Part shown: positions 42,701 through 51,236 of the stretch, in pieces
Position numbering within the stretch: position 1 is the first letter of the stretch
Layout: every line of letters begins with the position of its first letter
NCBI RefSeq assembly: GCF_025466085.1
Contig: NZ_JANLOD010000065.1
Span: 115,470 to 179,469, forward strand
Reading direction: 5' to 3'
DNA length: 64,000 nucleotides
Source of the DNA: Pseudomonas sp. 14P_8.1_Bac3
GTDB taxonomy: Bacteria > Pseudomonadota > Gammaproteobacteria > Pseudomonadales > Pseudomonadaceae
Position numbers and translations under genes: made by a program
The notes under the pieces: generated by a model
The model's database searches: none
Told to the model about the DNA's origin: nothing
The model's input: only the letters and a program-made list of their open reading frames with translations

Positions 42701-44586
42701 TCGGTGCGCCAGGCATCTTCCAGTGTGTCGGCGGGTTGAAAGCGCTGGTACTCGACGGCGGCGAGGTGGCGGCGCTCATAGCGCAATCGCAGTGAACGAC
42801 CGGCACCGTTGTCGAGGCGGATGATTCTGTCGGACCTGTCCCGCTGCACTGTCAGCCGATTGCCGTAGGCGTCGCTGATGGCCGCCAGGCGGCCTGTCCG
42901 AAAGTGGTAGAAGCGCGTCGTCTCCCCAGCCAGCGCGAGGACCAGTTCTTCCGGCTCGTCGCCCAGATAAATCGCCGCCCGCGACAGGCTGTTGTGAATG
43001 GCGGGTCGCTCGCTGTTTGGTAGCGGGAAACGGGTGCGACGGTTTTCATGGTCGATCCAGTCGACATGGTCGCCATCGAATGCCAATCGATGGGCCAGGG
43101 AGTGACTCCAGCCAAACCCGAGCCCCCCATCGATTTCAACAGCGCTGGTGCGATACACCCGAGTGAACTCGAAGGGCAGCAGTCCATCCAGCGCGCCGTC
43201 GTTCAGGGTCAGCAATTCCTCGCCGGTGACCATCGACACGGGGCAGCCATTCGTCAGCGTGTTGTCCGCTGAATCGACAGTGTCGCCATTCAGGTTTTTC
43301 GCCGGGGCAGGGGCATCGTCGCGGTGCTCGTGCCGGCCCAGGCGGGTCATGGCTTCGGATTTGTCGCGGGCAATGGCGAGCGGATGTTCGACCTGCACCA
43401 CTGATTCGCGAGTGGTGATGTGCAACGGCACTGCCGGCGCAGGTTTAAGCGGTGCAGGCCGGGCGCTGACCATCAACGGTTTAAGTGTGAGCGCGTGGTG
43501 GGTCAGGTCGGGCCGGGTAGCAAGCCTGGCCAGTCGCAAACTCGCCGCCGCCAGGCATTTTCGGGCGCGTTCGGACTTGATCTTGCCCAGCGTCCTGGCG
43601 CTCATGCCGAGGTTCAGGCCCGCAGGACCCGTGAGCCGCACCAAGAGGAAACTGATCAGGATCTCTGTACGAATTTCCGCCATGACTTCGACCACATACT
43701 GTGGCGGCAACAGCTGCAGCCAACTGGTGAAGGCCGCGAGGTGAATGAACATCAGCGGCTCATCGCTCAGCACCAGCAAGAGGTTGGCGATGGCTTCCGT
43801 CGAGGCGTTCAGCAGCGTCTCAAGCTCAAGTTCGGTCAGGTATTCGAGGAGTTTTTCGCTGTTGGCTTGCAGGTCTGCCATCAAGGCGAAGACCTGCTTT
43901 ACGTCATCCCACAGGCCGTGCAGCGAGTTCTCGAAGCCGCGCCAATCTGCCCGCCGCAGCAGGCCGTAACGTTCGGTGAACGTGGCTTCGGAAAAACCGG
44001 CCCACAGCGGTTCAAACTCAGCCGTCCATTCGTTGCGCAGCCAGCCCTCGAGCTCCTCGACCACGCTTTGATAAGAGGCGTACAGCGCCTTGACGTGGTC
44101 GGTAGAAACATTGGGAAAGAACGTGATGCGATAACGCTGACCGCGCCAGCAATCGGGAATTTCGAGGATGCCGCTGGGGCCGATGAACCTGTGGATCGGT
44201 TCGCCAAACAGGGGTACGCCATTGTCGTCGGCCAGCACGGGTTCGAGCAGCACCGGCGTATCGCCAATCGGCACAAAGCGCGCGGCTTCGAACATGTGCA
44301 CCAGGGTCAGGGGGCCGCTGGCCGGGCAGGTGGCGAGTGTGGAACTGACGGGGGTGGTGGAATCCTTCGGCGCGCTTAGACGAACGTCGTTGCCGACCTT
44401 GAATACCTGCTCGACGCCCAGCGCCCAACCGCTCCAGAAGTTTTCCGCCCACGCGTCGTACCTGTTGAGGCAGAGGCGGAAATTCTTGAGCACCGCTTCG
44501 ACATCCGGCGTCTCGTGGTTCCTGGCGGCGACCACGAGCAGACCGATGACGTTGTTCAAGGCCAGGACCTTGTCAGGGTTGAACAT
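39721..44586 (-). CDS. Rhs polymorphic toxin with cholera/LT-like ADP-ribosyltransferase tip
   Basis: 1621 residues. 1-440: N-terminal region without PAAR motif, mostly helical. From 447, GCPVSMVTGEELL opens a DUF6531/Rhs region followed by many YD/RHS repeats (YRYDxxGRL), which form the shell that encloses the toxin. The core ends RFQGQYFDPETGLHYNRHRY then DPLGL (1451-1455). The last 166 residues are the tip: LYRGDSR with R1498, FFVSTSTS with S1537, and ETEIAMPGGI with E1583 and E1585. These match the Arg-Ser-ExE triad of cholera toxin and E. coli LT A-subunits. AGGA precedes the ATG. No vgrG, PAAR or T6SS gene lies in the window. Confidence 0.9.
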   Translation of the reverse strand: MFNPDKVLALNNVIGLLVVAARNHETPDVEAVLKNFRLCLNRYDAWAENFWSGWALGVEQVFKVGNDVRLSAPKDSTTPVSSTLATCPASGPLTLVHMFEAARFVPIGDTPVLLEPVLADDNGVPLFGEPIHRFIGPSGILEIPDCWRGQRYRITFFPNVSTDHVKALYASYQSVVEELEGWLRNEWTAEFEPLWAGFSEATFTERYGLLRRADWRGFENSLHGLWDDVKQVFALMADLQANSEKLLEYLTELELETLLNASTEAIANLLLVLSDEPLMFIHLAAFTSWLQLLPPQYVVEVMAEIRTEILISFLLVRLTGPAGLNLGMSARTLGKIKSERARKCLAAASLRLARLATRPDLTHHALTLKPLMVSARPAPLKPAPAVPLHITTRESVVQVEHPLAIARDKSEAMTRLGRHEHRDDAPAPAKNLNGDTVDSADNTLTNGCPVSMVTGEELLTLNDGALDGLLPFEFTRVYRTSAVEIDGGLGFGWSHSLAHRLAFDGDHVDWIDHENRRTRFPLPNSERPAIHNSLSRAAIYLGDEPEELVLALAGETTRFYHFRTGRLAAISDAYGNRLTVQRDRSDRIIRLDNGAGRSLRLRYERRHLAAVEYQRFQPADTLEDAWRTEQTLVTYRYDACHRLIQATNAVGESERYDYDEQHVILQRQLAGGASFFWEWERSGKAARCVRHWASFAQMDTRYVWDDNGSVHVKSIDGGEAVYQHDHQARLVRRVEPDGAEHRNAYDDKGRLIAEQNPLGAITHYRYDEIGRLIARIPPEGEPTSYEYRHGFLHARSCGKSVWKYQRNPQGDVTQATDPDGHVTHHHYDEKGRLLSTRYPDNSRHLFVWNTLGQLVEETLPNGSRRRFSYDALGRRTTRQDEHGGVTRYKWDAVGRLVQTTFPTGASRAFSYNAYGKVTAERDELGRVTRYEYLDDLHLISRRINPDGTQLRYRYDNAQLLLTEIVNESGEKYRLDYTRRGLIRQEIGFDGRRTAYAYDLNGHLLEKTEFGDDDTRWVTAYQRDSTGRLLVKTLPDGDKVEYRYDSLGRLVSVDDGHDHPLEFEYDAQDRLITEHQGWGTLRYGYDACGRLNHLRLPDNSRLDYHHAKGGALTAIDLNGAPLTSHSFVGDREQTRRQGLLLSEYQFDEQGRLKAHTISQQQQPMYRRDYAYSANGNLDSIADTRHGQRNYHYDALDRLTGVRHTRDQQPESFAHDPAGNLLMQDRPGVAKVLGNRLLMQGDRHYDYDAFGNLIRERRGIAQKLVTEYRYDCQHRLIGVTSPDGRCANYRYDAFGRRIAKTVDGKTTEFFWQGDHLVAESNREHYRSYVYEPGTFRPLALLDGKGPRKACPFYYQLDHLGTPQELTDYSGDIVWAARYAAYGRLTRLNRDTHQILDQPLRFQGQYFDPETGLHYNRHRYYQPDVGRYLTPDPSQLAGGVNQYRYTRSPTGWVDPLGLSECPGAGKCGTGAGVEDPAGKVKADEGAPPTPSPKPNKRYLYRGDSRESWEIFETGFEPLGDSMDIYLHAHDNRNPPSFFVSTSTSENAAIQFATGYGFEDGFVYVIKNIRGIDVNKKLGLLSPHRGETEIAMPGGIDSKDILGVTPVRADGSYEGYSIPNPKRKP

Positions 44587-44847
44587 TCGCAGTCCTCGCG
44601 CGGATCGATTTGGAGCGCGAGACTTTGCGGGGGATCGCCGGGGAAAGAAGTCGGCAAAGGAGGTGTTTGGTGTAGGGCGAATCGCTAAATCGCGACTGTT
44701 GAAGCGCTTGCGGTTTTACCGCCGTCGGGAGATTGCCCGTTGCCCTGTGCCGGCCGCGCTCGCTATGCTGCTGAACCCTTTAATCAAATCCGCGATTCAG
44801 GCATGGCCGAATCGGTGCGGATGTCATTAAAAAATGGATCAGATGCG

Positions 44848-45543
44848 ATGAATGCACCGCTGAAAGCGTTCGGCCCGATCAAAGCCGTGATTTTCGATAT
44901 GGACGGCTTGCTGCTGGACACCGAGGGCATTTACACCGAGGTCACCTCCATCATTGCCGGGCGCTACGGCCGGACCTTCGACTGGAGCGTCAAACAGAAC
45001 ATCATTGGCCGTGGCGCCGGTGACCTGGCGCGTTATGTGGTCGAGGCGCTGGAACTGCCGATCACCGCCGAGGAGTTCCTGGAGATTCGCGAGCCACTGA
45101 TGCGCGAGCGTTTCCCGACCGCGCTGGCCATGCCGGGTGCGGAGGAGCTGGTCCGGCATCTAAAGGCCAACAATATTCCGATTGCGGTGGGCACCAGTTC
45201 ATCGCGTCAGTCGTTCGGCCAGAAAACCACCTTGCACCGCGACTGGTTCGAGCTATTCGACTTCATCGTGACGGCCGACGACCCGGAGGTCGGCGCGGCG
45301 AAACCGGCGCCGGACATCTTTCTCACGGCGGCGCGACGCCTCGGTGTTGCGCCGGAGGATTGCCTGGTGTTCGAGGATTCGCCGTTCGGTGTTACGGCGG
45401 CGAAAGCGGCGGGGATGACGGCGATTGCGATCCCCGATGCGGCGATGGCTGACGAAAAATACGCACACGCCGACGGGATTCTTCGTACGTTGAAAGCGTT
45501 TACGCCTAGCGCTTGCGGCTTGCCTGCGCTCGACTGGGCGTAA
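44848..45543 (+). CDS. HAD-superfamily phosphatase
   Basis: 231 residues. HAD motif I VIFDMDGLLLDTEG (about 13-26; nucleophile D16), motif II TSSS (about 110), and motif III/IV with K in GAAKPAPDIF and D in VFEDSPFG. The cap between motifs I and II is of the phosphoglycolate/sugar-phosphate phosphatase type (PGMB-like). Start ATG at 44848 gives the family start; an alternative at 44821 exists and neither has a strong ribosome site. Substrate unknown. Confidence 0.88.
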   Translation: MNAPLKAFGPIKAVIFDMDGLLLDTEGIYTEVTSIIAGRYGRTFDWSVKQNIIGRGAGDLARYVVEALELPITAEEFLEIREPLMRERFPTALAMPGAEELVRHLKANNIPIAVGTSSSRQSFGQKTTLHRDWFELFDFIVTADDPEVGAAKPAPDIFLTAARRLGVAPEDCLVFEDSPFGVTAAKAAGMTAIAIPDAAMADEKYAHADGILRTLKAFTPSACGLPALDWA

Positions 45544-45548
45544 AAATA

Positions 45549-45592
45549 TGGGAGCGGCGGTGCGACTTGTTCGCCCCGCCGCTCCCACATTT
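45549..45592. terminator. Bidirectional terminator hairpin
   Basis: TGGGAGCGGCGG ... CCGCCGCTCCCA, 12-bp perfect stem flanked by A5 on the left and T6 on the right. It lies between the converging HAD (+) and SDR (-) genes and can stop both. Confidence 0.9.
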
Positions 45593-45612
45593 TTTGCACT
45601 GCGTTTGATTCA

Positions 45613-46359
45613 TCAGGCGCCGAAACCGCCGTCGATGGTCAGGCTTGCCCCGGTGATGTAGCCGGCTTCCGGGCCCGCCAGGTAGGCGACGAAACTGGCG
45701 ATCTCTTCGGCTTTGCCGTAACGGCCCACCGCCATCAGCGGGATCAGGCTCTCGGCGAAGTCGCCGCTGGCCGGGTTCATGTCGGTATCGACCGGGCCGG
45801 GTTGCACGTTGTTGATGGTGATTCCGCGCGGGCCGAGGTCACGGGCCAGGCCTTTGGTCAGGCCGACCAGCGCCGCTTTGCTCATGGCGTACGGGCCACC
45901 ACCGGCGAAGGGCATGCGATCGGCGTTGGTGCTGCCGATGTTGATGATGCGTGCGCCTTCGGTCATGTGTTTCGCGGCTTCCTGGGTGGCGATGAACACG
46001 CTGCGGACGTTGATCGCCAGCGTCTGGTCGAAGTCTTCGAGTTTGAAATCTTCCAGCGGGGCCACGGCCAGCACGCCAGCGTTGTTGACCAGGATGTCCA
46101 GGCGACCGAAGGCTTTGACGGTGGCGCTCACGGCATGGCGAATGGCCTCGGCGTCGGCACTGTCAGCCTTGATCGCCAGCGCTTTGCCGCCATTGCCGGT
46201 GATGCTGTTTTGCAGGTCTTCGGCCTTGGCCGCGGAGCTGACGTAAGTGAAGGCAACGGTTGCGCCTTCAGCGGCCAGACGTTTGACGATGGCGGCGCCG
46301 ATGCCGCGAGACCCGCCTTGGATCAAAGCCACCTTGCCGCTGAGGTTCTGAGTAGTCAT
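45613..46359 (-). CDS. SDR-family oxidoreductase
   Basis: 248 residues. Cofactor motif QGGSRGIGAAI (about 14-24), NNAG (about 91), catalytic YAMSK (Tyr about 160) and C-terminal YITGASLTIDGGFGA. Close in shape to 3-oxoacyl-ACP reductase-type SDRs. ATG at 46359 has GGAGA upstream; the frame upstream to 46587 is rejected. Divergent from the LysR gene with 124 bases between, so it is the likely target of that regulator. Confidence 0.9.
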   Translation of the reverse strand: MTTQNLSGKVALIQGGSRGIGAAIVKRLAAEGATVAFTYVSSAAKAEDLQNSITGNGGKALAIKADSADAEAIRHAVSATVKAFGRLDILVNNAGVLAVAPLEDFKLEDFDQTLAINVRSVFIATQEAAKHMTEGARIINIGSTNADRMPFAGGGPYAMSKAALVGLTKGLARDLGPRGITINNVQPGPVDTDMNPASGDFAESLIPLMAVGRYGKAEEIASFVAYLAGPEAGYITGASLTIDGGFGA

Positions 46360-46483
46360 GTCGATCTCCAAAGTCCGAGGCGAGATGTCTCGGTTGATGG
46401 AGCCTAGTATCAATTTGTGATTGCCCCCTGAGTAGCCGGTAATTGCGATAGTCTGTGTAAACCAAAAGTTTATAGTGGCGGTT

Positions 46484-47407
46484 ATGGAAACCTTCAGCAG
46501 TATCGAATGCTTCGTGCGCAGCGCAGAAGTGGGCAGCTTTGCCGAAGCGGCGCGACGCCTGAGTCTGACGCCCGCTGCCGTTGGCAAGAGCGTCGCAAAA
46601 CTGGAAGCACGCCTTGGCGTACGGCTGTTTCAGCGCAGTACCCGCAGCCTGACGCTGACCGAAGCCGGTCATCTGTTCCTGGGGGAAGTCAGCTCCAGCC
46701 TGCTCACGATCCAGAATGCGGTGGCCAACCTCTCCAGCGCCGAAGGACGACCGGCCGGCACGCTGAAAGTCAGCATGGGCACGGCGTTCGGACGTTTGTA
46801 CGTCGTGCCCTTGCTCGGCGAGTTTCTGCGGCGGTTCCCGGCGATCAACCCGGATTGGCACTTTGAAAACCGTCAGGTCGAGCTGATCGCGCAGGGCTTC
46901 GACGCGGCGATTGGTGGCGGCTTCGAACTGCCCCAAGGCGTGGTGGCACGCAAGCTGACGCCAGCGCATCGGGTGTTGGTGGCCTCGGCGGGGTATTTGG
47001 CCCAGCGGGAAGCGATTGCCGAGCCAGACGATCTCAGGCAGCACGATGGCATTCTGATCCGCTCGCCGCAGACCGGGCGCGTGCGCTCCTGGCAATTGAC
47101 CAGCCGCACCCGGCAACACAGTCCGTTGGCGCTGAGGGCGCGCATGACCATGAGTGATTCAGAAGCCGCGTGCGCCACGGCGGCGCAGGGGTTGGGGATC
47201 GCGCTGGTGAGCATGCCGTTTGCCGTGGGTTATCTGGAGGCCGGGACATTGCAGAGGGTGTTGCCGGACTGGTATGTCGATGACGGCAACATTTCCATCT
47301 ATTACGCGGAGCACAAATTGTTGCCGGGCAAGACCCGGGCGTTCGTGGATTTCATTATCGAGCAGTTTGCGGAGCAGGGGTTGGGGGCGCGGTTTAGTGC
47401 GGTTTGA
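46484..47407 (+). CDS. LysR-family transcriptional regulator
   Basis: 307 residues. N-terminal winged helix (FSSIECFVRSAEVGSFAEAARRL, about 3-25; helix-turn-helix up to 60) and an effector-binding domain from about 90. ATG at 46484 chosen over GTG at 46475 (METFSS is the usual start; GGCGG upstream). Divergent from the SDR gene, with the shared control region at 46360-46483. Confidence 0.9.
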   Translation: METFSSIECFVRSAEVGSFAEAARRLSLTPAAVGKSVAKLEARLGVRLFQRSTRSLTLTEAGHLFLGEVSSSLLTIQNAVANLSSAEGRPAGTLKVSMGTAFGRLYVVPLLGEFLRRFPAINPDWHFENRQVELIAQGFDAAIGGGFELPQGVVARKLTPAHRVLVASAGYLAQREAIAEPDDLRQHDGILIRSPQTGRVRSWQLTSRTRQHSPLALRARMTMSDSEAACATAAQGLGIALVSMPFAVGYLEAGTLQRVLPDWYVDDGNISIYYAEHKLLPGKTRAFVDFIIEQFAEQGLGARFSAV

Positions 47408-47436
47408 GCCTTGCTCGCGAAGAACGATAACGCGGT

Positions 47437-48165
47437 CTACCTGCCAAACCGCCCAGGCCAGCCAACGATGTGCTTCGGCCGCGGCGTCGCGTAAGTCCGC
47501 ACCTTCGACGTCGACAACCCCAACCGCACCAGCGACTCGGCAACCGTCACCGCCGCCGTGACACCGTCCACCACCGGCACACCCGTGCGCTGGCGAATCT
47601 GTTCATCCAGCCCGGCCATCCCGCCGCAGCCCAGGCAAATCACCTCGGCCTTGTCTTCGAGCACCGCCAATTCAGCCTGCCGCACGATCGCCTCCAGCGC
47701 CCGCTGCGGATCGGATTCCAGTTCCAGCACCGCCAGGCCACTGGCTCGCACCGATGCGCAGCGATCCCACAGCCCCGACAGTTTCAATCGGTCCTCGATC
47801 AACGGCACGGTACGGTCCAGCGTGGTGACCACCGAGTAGGCATGGCCGAGAAACATGGCCGTGCTCGCCGCCGCATCGGTGATGTCCACCACCGGCACGT
47901 TGAGCAGCTCCTGCAAGCCTTCGCGGCCGTGCTCGCCGTAACCCGCCTGGATCACCGCATCGAACGGCTGGTCGTAGGACATCACCCGGTCCATCACGGC
48001 GATGGCGGCCAGATAGCTTTCGAAATTGCCTTCAATGGAGTCGGCGCCGAAGTGCGGGGTCAGGCCGATGATTTCGGTGCCCGGCGCGGCCACGGCTTGC
48101 GCCGAGCGGGCGATGGCCTGGGTGATGGATTCGGTGGTGTTGACGTTGACCACGAGAATGCGCAT
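47437..48165 (-). CDS. Aspartate/glutamate/hydantoin racemase family protein
   Basis: 242 residues. The pattern of the Asp/Glu/hydantoin racemase superfamily is clear: MRILVVNVNTTESIT at the start and two catalytic cysteine regions. The first, usually a Cys near residue 80, reads AVIQAGYGEHG with no cysteine; the second, VICLGCGGMAG (C about 182 and 185), is intact. With one cysteine site absent it may not be a true racemase but a decarboxylase- or isomerase-like member. Close to an NCS1 permease downstream of the same promoter region, so a role in hydantoin, allantoin or pyrimidine use is likely. Confidence 0.75.
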   Translation of the reverse strand: MRILVVNVNTTESITQAIARSAQAVAAPGTEIIGLTPHFGADSIEGNFESYLAAIAVMDRVMSYDQPFDAVIQAGYGEHGREGLQELLNVPVVDITDAAASTAMFLGHAYSVVTTLDRTVPLIEDRLKLSGLWDRCASVRASGLAVLELESDPQRALEAIVRQAELAVLEDKAEVICLGCGGMAGLDEQIRQRTGVPVVDGVTAAVTVAESLVRLGLSTSKVRTYATPRPKHIVGWPGRFGR

Positions 48166-48219
48166 GGAAAATCCTTATAGCGTTGGTTCTGCGACCCGAC
48201 GGTGCCGGGCCGTCATGGG

Positions 48220-49755
48220 TTAATGGCTGACGTTGTCGACCGCGATGGCTTCGCCGCTGACGTCGGCGTAGTGGGGCTGCCGTTTGGCGACGATCAGGTA
48301 AAGCATTCCGGCGATCCCGGCGCCGATCAGCCAGGAGAACGGCGATACGAGGTGGAAACCCGGCACCAGCGCCAGGATGATGGCGATCAGGGCGGCAGGA
48401 ATGAACGCTGCCACCGCGCGCAAATTGACGCCGCGACTGTAGTAATAAGCGCCGTTCGGGTCTTCGCTGTACAACTGCGGCACGTTGACCTGAGCTTTTC
48501 GTACAAGCCAGTAGTCGACCATGATCACCCCGTACAGCGGGCCGAGCAGGGCACCGAGGCCGGACAGGAAATACACGATCACCAGCGGGCTGTTGTAGAG
48601 ATTCCACGGCAGGATCAGCACCGCGAGGGTCGCGCTGATCAGCCCGGCGCGGCGGAAGGTCAGGTATTTCGGCGCCAGGTTGCTGAGGACGAAGGCCGGG
48701 GCGACGAAGTTGGCCATGATGTTCACCGCTACGGTGACGATCAGGAACGCCAGGCAACCGAGTACCAGGAAGAACGTGTTGGGAATCGACGCGATGATTT
48801 CCGTCGGGCTTTCGATGATCCGGCCATTGATCTGAAATTGCGCCCCGCACAGCAGGACGGTAATACCGGCGAACACCAGAATATTCACCGGCAGGCCCCA
48901 GAAATTTCCGACCTTGATTGTCTTGCGGCACGGCGAGGAGCGGGCGAAGTCGCAGAAATTCAGGATCAGCGTGCCGTAGATCGCCAGCCACAGCGCGCCA
49001 CCGGCGAAGATGTTGCGCCACATTTCGCCACCGCTCAGCGGCTCGCGAATCGACCAGGCGATGGTCGCGTTGGCCTGGGTGTACATCCACCCGGCCAGGG
49101 CGGCGACGGTCAGCAGGATCACCGGCCCGGCGAACGCTTCATAACGCCGTACCATCTCCATGCCATAGGCCAGAATGCCCAGCTGCACCAGCCAGATCGC
49201 CACGAAACACACCCAGCCCAGGCTTGATAAACCGAGGATCGAGTTGTGGTCGTAATCGGCGAACCCGGGATGCACCGCTGTCAGCAGCACGCGAAATACC
49301 ACCGAGGCCAGGTACGTCTGAATACCGAACCAGGCGATGGCGATAATGGCGCGGATCAAGGCGGGAATTTGCGCGCCATGGATACCGAAACTGATCCGGC
49401 TGATAACCGGAAACGGCACGCCGGTTTTCTGGCCCATGTAGCCGGACAGGTTCATGAAGCAGTACACCAGCGCCGCGCCGATGCCCAGGGACAGCAGAAT
49501 CTGCCAGCCACCCAGGCCCAATGCGTACAAGCCGATGGCGAAGGAGTAGTTGGCGATGTTGTGAACGTCGTTGGTCCACAGGGCGAAAATGCTGTAGCGC
49601 CCCCAGCGCCGGCCTTCGGCCTTGGTTGGCGCCAGGTCTTTGTTGTGCAGCCGCGGGCTGAGGACCACGGGTTCCTGGAAGGTTTGATCGTGAGCAGCGG
49701 GGGTGAGGGAGGGCAGATCCAGCGCGATGTTGTTATTGGAGAGGCTAGTACGCAT
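48220..49755 (-). CDS. NCS1-family nucleobase/hydantoin:cation symporter
   Basis: 511 residues with twelve membrane segments. WGRYSIFALWTNDVHNIANYSFAIG (about 51-75) and the following GLGGWQILLSLGIGAALVY are the NCS1 signature. It imports purine- or pyrimidine-type bases, allantoin or hydantoin with sodium or protons. ATG at 49755, with GGAG upstream. The racemase-like gene lies 54 bases downstream, so the two are probably one operon. Confidence 0.92.
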   Translation of the reverse strand: MRTSLSNNNIALDLPSLTPAAHDQTFQEPVVLSPRLHNKDLAPTKAEGRRWGRYSIFALWTNDVHNIANYSFAIGLYALGLGGWQILLSLGIGAALVYCFMNLSGYMGQKTGVPFPVISRISFGIHGAQIPALIRAIIAIAWFGIQTYLASVVFRVLLTAVHPGFADYDHNSILGLSSLGWVCFVAIWLVQLGILAYGMEMVRRYEAFAGPVILLTVAALAGWMYTQANATIAWSIREPLSGGEMWRNIFAGGALWLAIYGTLILNFCDFARSSPCRKTIKVGNFWGLPVNILVFAGITVLLCGAQFQINGRIIESPTEIIASIPNTFFLVLGCLAFLIVTVAVNIMANFVAPAFVLSNLAPKYLTFRRAGLISATLAVLILPWNLYNSPLVIVYFLSGLGALLGPLYGVIMVDYWLVRKAQVNVPQLYSEDPNGAYYYSRGVNLRAVAAFIPAALIAIILALVPGFHLVSPFSWLIGAGIAGMLYLIVAKRQPHYADVSGEAIAVDNVSH

Positions 49756-49904
49756 TCCGGCAGGCTCCTGAAGCTTGGCGTCGCGATGACTGTGCGTGAG
49801 CGTGGGCTCGACAAATCTTCGTCGCGGGCAACAACATCATTGATTTCGGGGCATCTGCAGCCTGTACGGGATAGGGCGCTTCAGGCTTGCGGATCTAAAG
49901 TGTG

Positions 49905-49939
49905 TGTATGTTTTGAATTTATTGTATACAAAACATGTA
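49905..49939. promoter_or_regulatory. Putative GntR-type operator
   Basis: TGTATGTTTTG (49905-49915) and CAAAACATGTA (49929-49939) form an inverted repeat, and the perfect 10-mer TTGTATACAA (49922-49931) sits inside. TNGTATACNA-like palindromes are typical of GntR-family repressors. No such regulator gene is adjacent. Confidence 0.5.
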
Positions 49940-50211
49940 TGCACTTAAGCCAGATCCATGCCAGTCGAAGATCTATGAATCTCCCTCGTCATTTCTTTTT
50001 GTTATTGATTTGAGGTAAGTGATTGAAATAAAGACGATAAAAATTGACCGGTTGGGCAGGTATATTTTTTTCGGCGAGGCGGAGGGGAAGGTCGATCGAG
50101 GAAATCAGAAGGGCAGGGTGTAACTATTCAGGGCGCAGAAACTAAAAATGCACACATAAATGGCACCTATGGTGACATTCGTGTGTACACATTTTTGAGG
50201 GGCACAGACCG

Positions 50212-50302
50212 GTGTGGGAGCGGCCTTGCTCGCGAACGCGGTGTGTCAGGCAACGCCCTGTCGACTGCCACCACGCCTTCGCGAGCAAGCCCGCTCCCAC
50301 AT
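50212..50302. repeat. REPIN
   Basis: GTGTGGGAGCGGCCTTGCTCGCGAACGCGG ... CTTCGCGAGCAAGCCCGCTCCCAC, located downstream of cysH (minus strand). Confidence 0.9.
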
Positions 50303-50322
50303 TGAATTTCACCAGGCTGAGG

Positions 50323-51063
50323 TTAAGCCTTGGTCTTGCTGATGATATTCCCCGCATGTAACCCGCATTCTTTCTGCGTCGCCTCTTCCCACCACCAACG
50401 ACCTTCACGCTCGTGCTGGTTCGGCAGCACCGGACGGGTGCAGGGTTCGCAGCCGATGCTGATGAAACCGCGCTCGTGCAGGCTGTTGTACGGCAGTTCG
50501 AGCATGCGGATGTAACCCCAGATCTCCTCGCTGGTCATTTGGGCCAGCGGGTTGAATTTGTACAGGGTACGTTCCGGGGTGGAGAAGGCGGTGTCGATTT
50601 CCAGCACGGCGACGGCGCTGCGGGTGCCTGGGCTCTGATCCCGGCGCTGCCCGGTCGCCCAGGCGGTCACGTCGGACAGCTTGCGACGCAATGGCTCGAT
50701 CTTGCGGATGCCGCAGCACTCGCCATGGCCGTCCTTGTAGAAGCTGAACAGGCCCTTTTCCTTCACGAACGGTTCCAGTTTCGTATAGTCCGGTGACACC
50801 AGTTCAATGTCGATCTTGTAGTGCTCGCGCACCTGATCAATGAAACGGTAGGTCTCGGGATGCAGGCGACCGGTGTCGAGGCTGAACACCTTGACGTTCT
50901 TGTTCAGCTTCCAGGCCATGTCCACCAGCACCACGTCCTCGGCACCGCTGAAAGATATCCACAGGTCATCGCCAAACTCGGCAAACGCGAGTTTCAGGAT
51001 GTCCTGGGCGGATTTGTTGGCATAGGTCGTGGCGAGTTCCACGACATCGAACGATGGGCTCAT
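50323..51063 (-). CDS. cysH: Assimilatory adenylylsulfate (APS) reductase
   Basis: 246 residues. Reduces APS to sulfite for cysteine synthesis. SFSGAEDVVLVD is the PP-loop; two Cys pairs, C116-C117 (GECCGIRK) and C205/C208 (GCEPCTRPV), bind the [4Fe-4S] cluster, which marks the APS-type enzyme as opposed to PAPS-type, and C233 in KECGLH is the catalytic cysteine. Followed on the minus strand by a REPIN, and divergent from thrH with about 170 bases between starts. Confidence 0.96.
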   Translation of the reverse strand: MSPSFDVVELATTYANKSAQDILKLAFAEFGDDLWISFSGAEDVVLVDMAWKLNKNVKVFSLDTGRLHPETYRFIDQVREHYKIDIELVSPDYTKLEPFVKEKGLFSFYKDGHGECCGIRKIEPLRRKLSDVTAWATGQRRDQSPGTRSAVAVLEIDTAFSTPERTLYKFNPLAQMTSEEIWGYIRMLELPYNSLHERGFISIGCEPCTRPVLPNQHEREGRWWWEEATQKECGLHAGNIISKTKA

Positions 51064-51236
51064 CAGGGCGGCTTCCTACAGGTCGGTGGCGCTGGGCGCT
51101 CTATATGGGCCTGATGGTAACAAAATCCGGCATCGGCTGGCGCGCCCTCTGCGTTGCGCCGGCCCGCCCGAGTCGCTAGAGTTCGGCAGTCTTTTTGCTC
51201 GCTCGACTCAATAATCAATACAAATGGGAGTGTCTT

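Larger units (their letters stand above)
49756..50322. other. Control region upstream of the NCS1 permease plus REPIN
   Basis: About 567 bases without a gene. It holds a palindromic operator candidate at 49905-49939 and a REPIN at 50212-50302. The stretch 49985-50160 is AT-rich with no credible ORF. The operator lies about 150 bases before the permease start and is likely its regulatory site. Confidence 0.55.
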
